NCBI GenBank assembly: GCA_002116315.1
Contig: KZ107838.1
Span: 496,001-560,000, forward strand
Length of the DNA stretch: 64,000 nt
Direction of reading: 5' to 3'
Origin: Epicoccum nigrum
Lineage: Eukaryota; Ascomycota; Dothideomycetes; Pleosporales; Didymellaceae
The notes below the pieces were generated by a model that searched no databases, was not told the DNA's origin, and saw only the letters and a list, made by a program, of their open reading frames with translations. Every line of letters starts with the position of its first letter. Position 1 is the first letter of the stretch. Positions 11,131 to 22,147 of this stretch are shown piece by piece. The translations under genes and the position numbers were made by a program.

Positions 11131-11844
11131 CTAGCTAACCACACATCTCTTGCTGCTTGTCCACTCCTGCACCGTCTCAATAACCTCCCTATTCCTAGTC
11201 TTGTTAGCCTCGTCCCGAATATACGCATCGCTATCGCCATCCGCCTTCAGGCCCCTGGCTATCAGGAAATTGATAACATCTATTCGCTCAAAGACCACCG
11301 CCTGCCGCATCGCCAGCGTCGACACCCTAGCGCCTTTCTTCACCATGGCCTTGATCACACCGAGCGTCTGGCCCCCCTCGATCGCACGGCACAGCGTCTG
11401 CGGAAAGTGACCACCCTCCATGTCCGCGTCGTGTTCAATCAGCCACATGAGTAAAGGCGTGATCTTCTCTGGCGACTGTTCGCACGCCTTGGTGACGAAG
11501 GTGGCGGTGTGGCTGTCCCATTCGAAAGAGGTGACGTATGGATCGTAGCCGTAAAGGACTTGGAGGATGTCAAGATTGGGATACTGCAGGAGCGATGTGA
11601 TGGTCTCGCTGGAGAACTGGATTTTGCGCCCCGGGTAGGTTTCGAGGATGAGCGATACTACGTCAACGTGGCCGTGCGTGATTGCTGCAGTGAGCATGGA
11701 GCTGGCTGGTGGTGGTGGGATGGAGGGAGAATCCCGGTATACCGGATCTGAATTTTGGAGATTGTTTGCTGAAAGTAGGCGTTGCAAGACTGTGGCGTCC
11801 CCGGAGATGCATGCGTTGAGTATCTCCTGACTTGGTGAGGCCAT
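11131..11844 (-). CDS. Ankyrin-repeat-type protein
   Basis: Single exon, 237 aa, ATG at 11844. The start 'SQEILNACISGDATVLQRLL' and later units 'SMLTAAITHGHVDVVSLIL', 'TLCRAIEGGQTLGVIKAMVKKGA' and 'AMRQAVVFERIDVINFLIARG' are spaced about 33-40 residues and match degenerate ankyrin units, so roughly five repeats fill the protein. There is no signal peptide or membrane segment. Ankyrin proteins bind other proteins; the partner cannot be told. It is convergent with the DOMON gene, with stops only ~190 nt apart. Confidence 0.75.
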   Translation of the reverse strand: MASPSQEILNACISGDATVLQRLLSANNLQNSDPVYRDSPSIPPPPASSMLTAAITHGHVDVVSLILETYPGRKIQFSSETITSLLQYPNLDILQVLYGYDPYVTSFEWDSHTATFVTKACEQSPEKITPLLMWLIEHDADMEGGHFPQTLCRAIEGGQTLGVIKAMVKKGARVSTLAMRQAVVFERIDVINFLIARGLKADGDSDAYIRDEANKTRNREVIETVQEWTSSKRCVVS

Positions 11845-12911
11845 TGTGGATTGTGGATCTGCACTTGGTGATTAATAGCTGGAGTTCGATTGAACCTCTG
11901 ACTTTGATATGTGGATAGTCGAAAGCAGGAAGGCGGTACAAGCGTGGAAGTTAGGTCCTATACATGACCAGCAGTGTCAGAATCTAGCCATCTGGAAGTA
12001 TCGGGCGTATCTGTACAAATGATGTCAAGTTTGTTGAAAGTAACCTCCATCATGAATGCCTCCGAGCCACATGTCAGACTTCTGGATTAGGCTTAGCTTG
12101 TCCTGCACTGGTGTGGTGTGGTTTGCTTTTAGCCCCCGCACAATGCACAACATGTACACCAGCAGAGCTCTTTCGTGTTGCAACGGCATCAACAATACAC
12201 TGTAATGGGTATCTATCTTATTTCTGTTCGCTTCGATCGATCTTCCTGGTACTGACCATGAATCATAACGAGCTCGCATGCGGAATGTTAACGCGGTCAC
12301 GACCTTTTCTTGCAATTACCACAATGTAGCACTGTTGTACGAGGCAGTAAGGCCTCCCCTACAAAGCTTGCTGCGCCGAGTTCCCATCAACCAGTCTGCA
12401 CCCATCGCTGTGTCTTTCCGAGGATAATGCTACATCCCATTGATTGTAAATCCAAGGACCGTATACGTCTGAAGTCAGTGTTAATACTGCGCTATTCAAA
12501 CACGGTCTCGATCCGTTCTCACCCCTCACAAGGCTCAAACTCAGCTTTGCATGCTTCATGCTTGGCAAGGAAGCTTGGTCCTTGAACCTCGAATGGGAGT
12601 CGCTTCTCAGTGCCACCGCATATATTGATCTCCGTCCGCTGGGATGCAATTGGTAGCGAGGCAGGGTGACAGGCTATATCATAGGTTCATTTTGCAAGAT
12701 CAAGAATCACCCCGTGTAGATATTGGCGTTTGCACATAACTGATCAGACCACCCCCATGTACAAGGCTGAGAAACCTTGCACATCATTAAGATAAGAAAC
12801 GCCCTTCCCCTATTGCCTACCTTGAGTTCGTGTGATCGATCGTGGTTTCTTGCCTTCAATACTTCAGCAACGGCAAGTGCAGCGGTTCGACGGTCGCTGC
12901 CCCCATAGCCA
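11845..12911. other. intergenic region between divergent genes
   Basis: About 1.07 kb without a supported gene; it holds the divergent promoters of the ankyrin-type gene (minus) and the DUF3433 gene (plus). Only short shadow frames are seen. Confidence 0.5.
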
Positions 12912-15900
12912 ATGAACAATACCTCGAGGCAGCAGAGATTGGCGGTGTCACCTGCACAACAACCTTCAGAGCCACTCCTGCTCAGCGAAGATTCTGAATC
13001 GACTGTATCCTCCTTGCTATTTCAAGCTCCTCCGCCGCCTTCACGACAAACCGACACGAGAGGAAATGATGTTCCTGCCGGACAACAACCCCTTAGAGCT
13101 CAATCGCAGCCCCTTTTGTCGGTGCAGGATGAACAAGACACCATCAGAGCCCCAAACAGCGACGAAGTGCCGAACAACTCACAGGGCATTGTTTGGAATC
13201 CTCGTTGGCTGCACATAAAATGGCTTATGGCATTTACTGCGCTATGTTGTATCTTAGCAGTCACAATCTTGGTCTTGTACCACGTCTCTATCCGCATGGA
13301 TGGACTCGGAACCGTAAGAAGCACAATGGGTGTGGCTTATTTCTGGAAATTCTTCCCGACTGCAAGTCAGTATTTATTCGGCCTTGGAGTCATGCGTTTG
13401 ACTAAGCATTTGCAGTTCTCGTAGCTCTCTTAGCCCTCTGGAACCCAGTAGATTACTATACAAGGCTACTCCAACCATGGCTAAACCTTAGTTACGGCCC
13501 TAAAGAGGCCCGTAAGACTTTGCTCTTGGATCACGTTTCTCGCTGGCAACCGTTGATGCTTACTTCCGCTATTTACAATGGCGACTGGCCTGTAGTCCTG
13601 TCAACGTCGGTAGTTCTACTTTCACTCGCGGCTGTCAGTATTTCTTCTGTCATCGGTATATTCCTACGTTCATGAGCTGATATTGGCAGCGCATCTTTTC
13701 TACTGGTCTGCTTACCGTTAAGGCAACGAATCTGAGCATCGACAACGCCACACTGACGAGAACCGCAACCTTTGACTCCACCATATGGAACAAATCCTCT
13801 TCGAGCTCTTTAGTAATGACCACATACAGTGGTATTCGTCGAGAAGGTTTACCGCAGCCAGACTGGTCGAGTCCGGATTTCGTCGCTGAACCATTCGCCT
13901 TACCATCCTCTGACTTCTCATTCACAAATGCAACATATGAGGCCGTCACAAACGCCCTCTTCCCCGGACTGAACTGCGAGAAAGCTGTACTGGCACGAGA
14001 GCCGAGCTACGAGCAGAACTTGACAGTATCACTTCGAGCAAATGCGACTTTTCGATCTGATACATGCCTAGCAGATACAGTTCTGTATCTAGCAGACAGT
14101 ACGCAAGCTTTTCAGAGACAATACAAATGGCCCACTTATAACTATGTCGGAAATATAGAAAAGGTACAATGCACAAACCAGACTCGCTTTCTGGTAACGG
14201 TAACCCAAGCCAATAGAGACCTTGAAATCGTGAAGTACAGGTATGTGGCTCCTTGACTGCTTACGCTTGATGTTAACCGAGTCCAGTGCTCTCATATGCC
14301 AGCCATACTACGAAGTCAAAGATCTTACTGTGCAGATTGATGCAGCGACACGGAAACAGCATTACAGCAGCTCTCCTCTGCTGAGGCCTAACGAGTTTCA
14401 AATACGTGGCTTAGATGCTTCTGCACTACTGACTTACTTCATCACAGCCTCTGGAAGCCTCCCTGCCGTCGAGCGTTCCAATAACATGACAGAAGCTAAT
14501 TTCCCATTTTTGACTCTCGCAGCTATTCCATACACCCAAGAACATCCTGGGGCGTCTTACCTCGAACCACTGCTGGATCTGCAAGCGTTGAATTCCACCG
14601 TTTCTGGCACATTTTCTGGTCTGTTCTCTCTGCTAGTGTCACAAGAGATGCTACGCCCAAAAGAGAGTCCCATCCAAGGAACAATTCGATATGTAGGGAT
14701 CAGACTTCATGTCAACAGAGTTCCTGCCGTTGTCATTGCTGTCATGCTTCTGGCATGCTCGCTCATGATCACGATTTTGATCTTTGTTAGACCCGTGGAT
14801 GTGATTCCTGGTAATCCGAATAGCATTGGCAGACTGGCCAGGATCATAGGTTCTGGCCGAGATATGCACCTTTTTGACCATGCAAACTTCAAGGTCTTAT
14901 CAGATCACCTTGAAACCTACAAATTTCGCTCGACATTCTCTGGTGCGGGAGATGCAAATGCTCAGACAACCTGCTTCAGTATCACCGCCAGTCGGTGTAA
15001 AGAAAAGCATGGCGTCAGTGCTGGAGCCAAAGCTTCCAAGCCGGCAAAAGGGATAACGAGATGGCGCCCACTGACGTTACGATCTGAAGTACGAGCACTT
15101 TCAATTGCTCTCTGCGCGGCCACAATTGGCGTACTGGAAGTCTTGCAGACCCTGTCAAATCGCTCGGACGGGCTCGTTGAAGTGCTGGACGAAAGTAGCG
15201 GTCGGTTTTGGGCTTCTGTCATCCCGGCAGTATACTTGACTGGCATCGCTCTCCTATTCTCATCTATTTTGTTCAACTACAGTCTCCTCGCGCCTTATCA
15301 AGCTTTAAATGCAGGGAAAGGGGCGACAGCCGATCGAAGCGTTCAGACGGAATACCTGGGTGGTATGCCGCTTTTCACGCTATGGCCAGCCATACGCCAA
15401 CGACACTATGCGACAGCCGTCTCTTCTGTTGCTGCCGTTCTGGGCGCTTTTCTCACAATAGTTGTTTCCGCGTTGTACAGTGTTGAGACAGTCAACCGGC
15501 GAACAGCTGTTGAAGTCGAACGTCTGGACAACTTCAATACCTCATGGCCAGTACTGAGTTCAGACGGCTCTGCTGCACATGTTGTGCAGTTCATTACTTG
15601 GAATAACCTTACCGAGCCGCAGTGGACATATGACGACCTTGCATTCCCATCCGTCTCACTATCCACGTCTGCGCAAGCTTCAAACGGGAAGGAATTAAGT
15701 ATAATTCTTCCAGCACGCCGTGCTGTTCTCGAATGTCTGTCAACACGACCATCAGATAATGCTGCTCGAAAAGAATCTAAGACATACGACGGCATTTCCT
15801 ATCATGATAGTACCTACATTTACACAAGCGTATCAAACGAATGCGTCGCAGAATCAGGCGAGCAGCTGCCGCTATCTCTGATAGAATTCAGAAGTTTTGC

Positions 15901-16867
15901 ACCATATGGTGGTCAGGTCAAACAGCTCCTCTTCCTCGGCGATGGTACCTCTGCGCAGCTCATGGATCCCAGTACTAAGTACCCAATCGAGAACAACGGG
16001 CCGCTCGCCTCGTGCCCTTCGCTGTCTTTCATCTTTGGGTCCCTTCCAGCCGCATACACGCGTATAGATAACACCTCCACAACTTCGCCAGATAACTTCA
16101 CAGCCGCCGAAACCCAAATCACACACCTAGCGTGTGCACAACGCATTCAAGAACTTGATGTCCGTGTCCAGCTCGTCCTTCCAAGTCTCACAATCAATCT
16201 ATCCAACCCCCCGCATCTGAATGAATCCTCGGTCCGTTACATAGGCACCGTGTATCAGTTTCCCGTCGCCTACCAACTGCAGAACGCCCTTGGCATCCTC
16301 TCGCACAGTAGCACCTTTACCTCCTCAGCGAGCGAACTGGGCTTCTTTTTCGCCGCCGTCGTTCATGGCAAACATGGCATCCCCGCGGCAGAGCTCACGG
16401 GCGACGCCAATATCCCCCGTCTCGCCAGCGCTGTGAGCAAAATGTACGGTCGCTACATGGCACAAGCCATCTCACGCAAGATGCGGACCCCTGTTCCCTC
16501 ACTGGGGAAGGCAAAAGAACGCTTCTCTGCTTCCCTCGAGCAGCCCACCTCCCGCCTCCGGCAGCACGCTGCTCCCAAGCTCGCGCTGCAGCTCCTACTG
16601 GGCGGGATGATGCTGTGTGGTGTGCTGAGCTGGGCTGCGATGCCAACTGCGGGTATCCTGCCGCATAATCCATGTTCGATCGCGGGCACCGCGTGGTTGA
16701 TTGCTGCCACCAGCGCACGATGGGCAACTGGCGCGAGGGATAGGGAAAAGGAACTGGTTTTCAAGCTGGAGGAACGCAATGGTCGATTCGGCATCTATGT
16801 AGTCGGAGGGGAAAGCCGGCCGCTTGTGGGTGTGGGGTCTCGACAGGTGGTTGGGCGGGGTGCATGA
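12912..16867 (+). CDS. Large DUF3433-type multi-span membrane protein
   Basis: Four exons: 12912-13365, 13416-13633, 13690-14240 and 14287-16867 (introns of 50, 56 and 46 nt; the first two share the GTCAGT donor), 1267 aa. The N-terminal ~90 residues are polar and disordered. A first helix (~'LMAFTALCCILAVTILVLY') is followed by 'WNPVDYYTRLLQPWL' and 'LLLDHVSRWQP', hallmarks of fungal DUF3433. The long loops carry many Asn-x-Ser/Thr sites and probably face outside. A second half repeats the plan ('WRPLTLRSEVRALSIALC', 'GMPLFTLWPAIRQRHYA'), and a last helix pair lies near the C-terminus. This fits the usual two DUF3433 units. It is a plasma-membrane or endomembrane protein of unknown molecular role. 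Exon joins were set by frame and by continuity of the conserved motif. Confidence 0.85.
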
Positions 16868-17497
16868 CCGTGTGGATATATCCTATATTGGATTTGCTTT
16901 GGCGAAGTGTTGGGTAGGCGGTATGTATAACAGAGGCTGTTTCGAAAGGGATGAGAGCTGTTCATGTGGCGGTCGTAGAATATTGGTTAATCCCACCTTG
17001 AGTAGATAGATGAGGTTGTGCTGGCCAAGTAAGTTTTCTGCAACACCACGCGGTTTGAATAAATACAGTCCTATTGCCAATATGGCTTGCCTGTACGTCT
17101 ATCATTATGTCCACTCGCTTGCTACTATTACGTCATTATACGAGTCCGTCTCTAGAACTTCGCGTTCATCTATCATTTCTGATCTCAACGATGAGGTCTG
17201 CAGACTCTCCCTTCTCCTCCATCCCTCCCCCCTCCCCCTCCACCTCTTCTCATATGGATGGCGAGCGCAGGAGGTACAGCTCTGTGTTCCTCTGCAATTA
17301 CTTGGGCGTTCCGCTTGGTACGGGGATGACCAGTTGATGTGCACATATTCAAGCTGATGATATGCTTCTGGTGATGATGGTTGTAGCGCTGTTTGTTGCT
17401 TCTGGTCGCTGGTAGTATCGCCCTGTGGCGGTCACTTCTGTGAAGGCAGGTCCTGTGGTATATGTCCTTATCGAGATAATGCAGTCCGGATATCAAC
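16868..17497. other. convergent 3' flanks of the DUF3433 and PGAP4-like genes
   Basis: About 630 nt with no supported gene. AATAAATA near 17057 could serve polyadenylation of the DUF3433 gene. A C-rich tract (CCCTCC repeats) lies at 17211-17250. Confidence 0.45.
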
Positions 17498-18916
17498 TCA
17501 GACTCCGGCGGCCTGCTGGTTGGCGAATTGAGCCTCCTTTTCAGACTGCCACTGATGCTTCGCTCTCGTGTTCTCATCGTGCTCCTGCCTCAACTTTCTC
17601 CAGTCAAATTTCTCAAACGTGAAACTCCAGATCTTCTCCGCAACGCTCCTACCCCACTTGCTTTGTGGCCCGTAGTCATCGATCTTGCTGCTCTTCTTGC
17701 CGACGTGCTGTAGGACACTCGGGGTCATGGCGTATCGTAGCTCTCCTCGCTCGTTGGCGAAGTCTTCTGTAAGCACATCCACAAAACCAAGACGTCGGTC
17801 TTTGTAGTAGTCGATGAGTGCGAGTGCCTTCAGATGCGGGAAGACAAAGCCCTGGGCGCAGCATCCAAATTCGGACATCTCGGCCACGCCTGTGGGGATG
17901 GGGAGTAGAGTGTTGCGACCCATGCCGAAGAAGATGAGGATGCCGGTCGCAAGAAGGGTGTAAATAGCAACGATGGAGCGTGGTGTGGTGAGCGTGAGCG
18001 ATAGCTTTGTCGTCGGTCGTGCGCAGCGTATGAAGAGCAGGATCGCAGTGGGAACGCCAGCCACCCAGACAGAATAGTAAAGGTAGCTCCTCCAGTCCTC
18101 GGCGTTCCAGCCAAAGAACTCCTCCGTGTAGAACAATCGCAAGTAGAGAAAATCTGCCCTCGCGCGACGCTCTGCTGCCTGCTGCTCGGCCTGGTTGATG
18201 GCATCCATTGTACGGTGGTACCATCCATCTATGGCGATAATGTCGTCCTCAATCATAGCAATGTATGGTGTGTATTGCTCGGCACACGCGGAGAGGAGGT
18301 ACCTGTAATCGAACAGGGCTTTCTCGACGTACAGACCGCCTTTTCGTTCCATGTTGCGAATGTGTTGCATCTGGTCGTCGCCAAATTGGTACGTCAAGAC
18401 CTGATCTGTAAGGCCAGCCAGCCATGCCTCGTTGTATTGGGGGTGATGGTTCGGGTTCGAGTGCGGTATGAAGACGATCAGGTATATCTCCTGACGTTCC
18501 TCTGGCGTCAGGCCCTCGAGCAACGAGCCGACGGTGTCTCGCAAATAATGTACTCCTTCACGCTTGAAGGAGGGTATGCCGACACACAGCTTCCTGTTCC
18601 TCTCAGGCCCAGCCTTTACTATCTCGTGGGTCGGCGCATCGTGGTAGGCCTGCAGGAAGTCCTCGGCCTGCTGGCGCCGAATGGCAGAGTACTTTGCAGC
18701 GTACCCCTTGTTGGGATTGAAGAAGAAGGAAGTCGGGTCGCGCGCAGAGACGGCGTTGATCGTGTACAGAATCGTAATCGTGACAAAGACGGCGATGCCG
18801 GTAAGGGTGCGAGCAGAGAAATGCATCGTGACGGGTCGTAAGCGAGTGACTGGAATCGCTGTGGTGCTCAACAGGGCTGTAGGAGCATGACTAGGATTAG
18901 GTGTACTGTTGGACAA
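17498..18916 (-). CDS. PGAP4-like integral membrane glycosyltransferase
   Basis: Single exon, 472 aa, minus strand. Residues 37-57 form a signal-anchor helix. A GT-A-like part follows with 'CVGIPSFKREGVHYL' (111-125) and the acidic motif 'MIEDDIIAIDGW' (221-232), whose EDD at 223-225 is the likely metal/nucleotide-sugar site. Two further helices (about 281-298 and 314-333) lie inside the catalytic part, and the domain resumes with 'GCCAQGFVFP'. A GT-A fold split by a tandem membrane hairpin is the mark of the PGAP4/TMEM246 family, which adds GalNAc to GPI-anchor glycans in the Golgi in animals. The fungal member's sugar and acceptor are not known. Met31 is an alternative start just before the first helix. 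Confidence 0.7.
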   Translation of the reverse strand: MSNSTPNPSHAPTALLSTTAIPVTRLRPVTMHFSARTLTGIAVFVTITILYTINAVSARDPTSFFFNPNKGYAAKYSAIRRQQAEDFLQAYHDAPTHEIVKAGPERNRKLCVGIPSFKREGVHYLRDTVGSLLEGLTPEERQEIYLIVFIPHSNPNHHPQYNEAWLAGLTDQVLTYQFGDDQMQHIRNMERKGGLYVEKALFDYRYLLSACAEQYTPYIAMIEDDIIAIDGWYHRTMDAINQAEQQAAERRARADFLYLRLFYTEEFFGWNAEDWRSYLYYSVWVAGVPTAILLFIRCARPTTKLSLTLTTPRSIVAIYTLLATGILIFFGMGRNTLLPIPTGVAEMSEFGCCAQGFVFPHLKALALIDYYKDRRLGFVDVLTEDFANERGELRYAMTPSVLQHVGKKSSKIDDYGPQSKWGRSVAEKIWSFTFEKFDWRKLRQEHDENTRAKHQWQSEKEAQFANQQAAGV

Positions 18917-20224
18917 CGAAGGCAGGAAGCAGGAAGGAGGGCTACCGCATGGCGTAAGAGCAAGAGAGTGCAGGTGAGCAGGTGAGCGAGATTGGATGCC
19001 GCCGAAAAAAGACGAGGAAACAAGTATCCGTCACGACTCGCAGCCTGCAGGCCAGCCTTTTTACTTTCTACGGGTATCAGGCACTTGCTGATCCTTCCCG
19101 CATCGCCGCTCTCTCGGGGGAAATGGCAGCTGAGTTTAATTTTAGCGATGTGCAGGGGTGCCTCCGATGGCTTGCGTGGCTTCCAGCCTTCCACTTGGGG
19201 CCGCACCGACATCTCCGTGTGACAGTGCTCCATTCCGCTGCAAACACGGGTCATGCAATGCTACGATACACGTCCACTGTCGATTGTTTTGCCGCCTCCT
19301 ACTCAGGATCTACGTATGTATGTAGACATCGCCGTGTCAAGGCTGCATGATGATTGCGATCCCCTGTGCTGTTGTCCTGGATCTTGACCATTGACAGCGG
19401 GCCGTTTAGAACCCCTTTATCTGTGGCGCACCCATCAACTATCCAGTAGCATGAAGCGCCACAGCATGGATGCGTTGCCTTTGCATGGCGCTCAATCTCG
19501 AATAGAATGAGTGATAAGGAGGCAGTTTGACAGCGTCGTCGAGGACGTACGTACTGTGTACGGCAGGCGAGAGACGGGTACAGTACTCAAAGGAACAGGC
19601 ACACGCACACGCACACGCACACGCATACATATGATTGCAACTTGTTGAGCTGCAGTCCCAATGAGAAGGTTGTGTGCATCGCAAGATAACCTTAGTCAGG
19701 AGCTAGAAGAAGCAAACGTGACGGTCCCCGTGCATTGCCAAGCAACCGGCGTCATTGCCATAACACTACTGGGTAAACACAACACGGTGGTTTGGTTCCT
19801 ACCCCATCTGTCCGCATGCAAATCGCCATCCTCACATGTGTAGGTATGGGTGATTCCAAGCAACTGGAGGTTCTCAGCATCTCGTCACGTGTCAGATGCG
19901 AGCTTTGAGAGTTCACCAGCTCCGAATCACCGAAGCTGTGTTCGCTATCCGTATGTACCTAGACATCTAGCGGCGTCGCGTCATAGTTGAACTTGGATAT
20001 CAAACATGACTTCGCCATCGATCCTTCATGACAGCACCTCGCGTGACTCAGACTTCTCATCTATCCGCCATCTCACTTTGATCACATCAGCACCCGCGCT
20101 CGGATTCTAGCAGTTCGAACGTTGACTCATAGCCACTGATGCTCGCTTACTACAACTGACGCTCGCGCGCAGCTTCCCATCGCTCAACGCTCAACGCTCA
20201 TTCAGTGGCATTTGGCACACTGCC
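18917..20224. other. intergenic region between divergent genes
   Basis: About 1.3 kb holding the divergent promoters of the PGAP4-like gene and the LRR-like gene. It contains a (CACACG)n microsatellite (19599-19628) and, close to the right gene, repeated 'CGCTCAACGCTCA' units near 20180-20200. No gene supported. Confidence 0.5.
19599..19628. repeat. (CACACG)n microsatellite
   Basis: Four to five copies of GCACAC. The unit does not match the fungal telomere repeat TTAGGG. Confidence 0.85.
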
Positions 20225-21948
20225 ATGCCCAAAAAACACGCACCAGCATACACGCTAGTCAAACCATCGAATGTCCACCCCTCGCCGCATAGCTCACGAG
20301 CTGCAACATCACCAGAACCACAATCTGTCAATCAGCGCATCCAGCAACTCCGCCGCGAGCAGACGCCACGACCGACGCCCGAGCAGAGAGATGAACTCAC
20401 ATCGGTAGTAAGCAGCCGTACCGTCCCGCCAGACTTGCGGCGCATTCTACATATCCCTGAGGTTAACGCGCCCAAACCAAAGCCCGGTCTCCGCTCGCGA
20501 AGAACAGTTGGTGGCGCGAGAGCACCACCAGGCCCAGCAGCACCCAACAGCTGGCTCCTGGCTAGCCGCTATGCACCCGACTATGTGCGAAAGATGAAAA
20601 GCCAGCAATCTGGGCTTGAACATCATGCACCGAGGTTTTCCATGATAGTCACTGTGACCGACGATGAGTATAGGGTATGTTGACCCACAACCCCGAGGAG
20701 GAGAGAGGATACCATTCTATTGTGATAGCTTTCTGATAGGCCGTATAGCGTCTACCCCGAGTCGGAAGCCTTGCGCACCACTGCCTGCGAACGTTTGCTT
20801 TGCACTGGGAAGAACTGTCCGAATTCGAACAGCACTATCTCGCCACCATACCTATATCGCTGAGAGAATCGCTTCTGAGCTACTTGGCTGCTTACGGTGA
20901 AAGAGGATGCCTAGATCTCCGGTCTTTGAAGATATTGTTTCAAAAGGAGGAAAGTGATGGCGCATCAAGTTGGGATGAAGTTCGCATGCTGGATTTCACA
21001 GGGCTTTTGAGTGAGGTTTTCACCATTGGCGACCTTGCGAGATGCTTGAAACGACCATCCACGCTTTCGCAAAGCGTGGAGGAATTGGAGCTTGACGAAT
21101 CGAGAGACTTCAAGCGCAAAGGAAAGGCAGTTGAGGTGGCTGAATCATGGGAAGAGGAGGCAGAAGATTCAGCACATGCACCACCCCTTCTGACGGCCGC
21201 ACTCTCAACACCATATTTTTCGAACCTTAGCAGACTATCGCTCGCTCGCCCCGCCGCATGGGCATCCTGGTCAGAGCTGCTGAAGATTTCACCAAATTTG
21301 AACAAAATAACGCACCTCTCACTTGCGTACTGGCCGCGGCCGTCTATCACTCCGAATGCTGCGACAACTTCAATGGTATCAAATGTCACCACCGTATCTC
21401 TTGGTGGTTCACATTTTTACTCGGATCTTGACGATGACTGGCACGAAGCTACGAACATTCTACGCCGATTCTCAGTCAACACATACTCGTTGCAGTGGCT
21501 TGATCTGGAAGGCTGTAATTGGCTCAAGGCATTGAGCTGGCGCTCAGATAATCTTGTGTCCGTTTCCAGGTCCGACCACGACCCAGAAGAATGGAGATAC
21601 CACACCGCCTCGCCCGGCCCAGACTGGAACGACGCGTGGCAGCGGATCACATTCCTCAACTTCTTCCAAGGCTGGATCCCCGCCGACCTGCAGTCACTAC
21701 AGAACATACCCGCAGGTATGGTGCCGGTGCAGTTGATGCGATGGCTGCGGGAAAACAAAGATAAGGATGAGGTGCGCTGGAAGCTGAACGCACACGAGAC
21801 GGGAAACGCCGTGAATGAATGGATTGTGAAGGAAAAGACGGCGAGGAGTGTCAAGCAGGAGATTCTTGCTGCGAGACGCGCTGGTGAGGGAGTTTGGTGC
21901 AATATCGACCATGGATGGGGCACCTCGGCCGAACGTAAGCCATCGTAG
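20225..21948 (+). CDS. Leucine-rich-repeat-like protein of unknown function
   Basis: Two exons, 20225-20674 and 20749-21948, joined at phase 0 over a 74-nt intron (GTATGT donor, TATAG acceptor), giving 549 aa and the junction 'DDEYR|RLPRVGSLAHHCL'. The N-terminal ~130 residues are basic and Pro-rich (nuclear-like). The rest has irregular leucine-rich stretches: 'CLDLRSLKILF', 'LSRLSLARPAAW', 'ITHLSLAYWPRP' and 'LQWLDLEGCNWL'. An acidic/basic linker with 'KRKGKAVEV' lies in the middle. A closer TGATAG acceptor exists near 20738, but it leaves a stop in frame, which sets the acceptor at 20748. I know of conserved ascomycete proteins of this look but no function. Confidence 0.7.
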
Positions 21949-22147
21949 CAGGTGCAGTGAGGCATATGTCGGTTCGATAGGGAAAGATGGTCTGATCTCA
22001 AATTCGAACAAACAGTATGCACATACTACCCTGGTACCAGCTCCCCAGCATGGAAGGCAACAAGAAATGCAAACTCTCCTTAGACACTTCAGAGTCAGAA
22101 CTTGTATTGACCGTATTCCACGAGTATGCAACTATTACTACCCCAAA

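Noticed and set aside
19599..19628. CACACG repeat as a telomere trace
   Set aside because: The unit does not match TTAGGG and the region is an ordinary promoter side; treated as a microsatellite.
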